From Candidatus Kuenenia stuttgartensis (GTDB taxonomy: Bacteria > Planctomycetota > Planctomycetia > Isosphaerales > Isosphaeraceae): 5,836 nt of DNA. The stretch is taken from assembly GCA_945872325.1 (NCBI GenBank), contig CAMBZY010000228.1, positions 1 to 5,836 of the forward strand, written 5' to 3'. Made by a program: the position numbers and the translations under genes. Below, one piece after another: positions 5,469 to 5,836 of this stretch (position 1 is the stretch's first letter; each line of letters opens with the position of its first letter). The notes under the pieces are model-generated. The model had not been told where the DNA came from and did no database searches. It saw only the letters and a program-made list of their open reading frames with translations.

Positions 5469-5836
5469 ATGAACATCCCCAAAATCGACGCCCATCAGCA
5501 TTTCTGGCAGCGCAGCCAGCCATTTGATTACAAATGGCTGGACAACCCGAAACTGGCGAAAATCTGTGGCGATTATTTACCTGATGATTTAAAAGTCCAT
5601 TTGGATCATCGAAATATTGATGGCTCGATTTTTGTTCAGACCCAGCATAATCTATTGGAAAATGACTGGGTTTTAAGTCTCTGTGACCAAACCTCGTACT
5701 TGCTAGGAATGGTCGGATGGGTTGATCTTGCATCTCGCGAGTGTGAGGATCAACTTTTAAAGGCCCGCCAGAACCCGAAATTCCTCGGTGTCAGGCATGT
5801 CGTTCAGGACGAACCTGACGACAACTTTCTGATCCG
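5469..5836 (+). CDS. Amidohydrolase-family sugar lactonase (L-fuconolactonase/L-rhamnonolactonase type), N-terminal part
   Basis: The frame opens at ATG 5469 and runs off the window after 122 complete codons, less than half of the usual 280-300 residues. The first strand carries the H-x-H metal motif of amidohydrolases, D7-A-H9-Q-H11 ('IDAHQHFW'). 'FVQTQHNLLENDWVLSL' (55-71) and 'LGVRHVVQDEPDDNFL' (106-121) are hallmark segments of the COG3618 lactonase group, which includes L-fucono-1,5-lactonase and L-rhamnono-1,4-lactonase. These cytoplasmic enzymes hydrolyse the aldonolactone made by a sugar 1-dehydrogenase, here the AKR at the head of the operon. There is no Shine-Dalgarno sequence in the 12-bp gap, so translation is probably coupled to fucU termination. 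Later catalytic residues lie outside the window. 4-Sulfomuconolactone or 2-pyrone-4,6-dicarboxylate hydrolase relatives are alternatives but fit the context poorly. Confidence 0.86.
   Translation, partial: MNIPKIDAHQHFWQRSQPFDYKWLDNPKLAKICGDYLPDDLKVHLDHRNIDGSIFVQTQHNLLENDWVLSLCDQTSYLLGMVGWVDLASRECEDQLLKARQNPKFLGVRHVVQDEPDDNFLI

Noticed and set aside
1..5836. Mobile elements, CRISPR arrays, tRNA or rRNA genes, phage or defence systems
   Set aside because: No transposase or integrase frames, regularly spaced repeats, tRNA-like sequences or defence-type domains were seen; nearly all the sequence is accounted for by recQ and the sugar operon.

Overview
The window holds the 3' end of a RecQ-type DNA helicase gene followed, after a 196-bp gap, by six closely packed sugar-catabolism genes on the same strand (983 to the right edge). 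Every gene is on the plus strand. Base composition is mixed, Shine-Dalgarno sequences are weak, and the FucU homologue is of a long form. From memory of such proteins this suggests an environmental Gram-negative bacterium, possibly of the Planctomycetota/Verrucomicrobiota group. That placement is an impression only; no marker gene here settles it.

Layout: 1-786 recQ C-terminus (end of RQC, HRDC and a C-terminal helix-turn-helix domain). 787-982 is a spacer with a small hairpin just after recQ and a LacI/cre-like half-conserved site near the operon. 983-1921 is an aldo/keto reductase of the L-galactose/L-fucose dehydrogenase type. 1955-2980 is an NAD-type zinc alcohol dehydrogenase whose start codon lies in a perfect 14-bp palindrome matching the cre/LacI-family operator consensus. 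3010-4137 is a short tagaturonate reductase-like member of the mannitol dehydrogenase family. 4161-4979 is a TIM-barrel sugar epimerase with the full D-tagatose 3-epimerase metal-site pattern. 5010-5456 is an L-fucose mutarotase (FucU/RbsD family). 5469 to the right edge is the start of an amidohydrolase-family sugar lactonase. Gaps within the cluster are 12-33 bp, so it reads as one operon that continues past the window.

Taken together the genes fit a non-phosphorylating, oxidative route for L-fucose or L-galactose (these differ only at C6). The mutarotase supplies the right anomer, the AKR oxidises C1 to the lactone, and the amidohydrolase opens it to the aldonate. The zinc dehydrogenase and the UxaB-like reductase could then oxidise and re-reduce C5, as in the known steps L-galactonate -> D-tagaturonate -> D-altronate. 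The TIM-barrel enzyme could epimerise the keto intermediate. The enzyme families are well supported; the substrate and order of steps are inference. No kinase, aldolase, dehydratase, transporter or regulator gene lies in the window.
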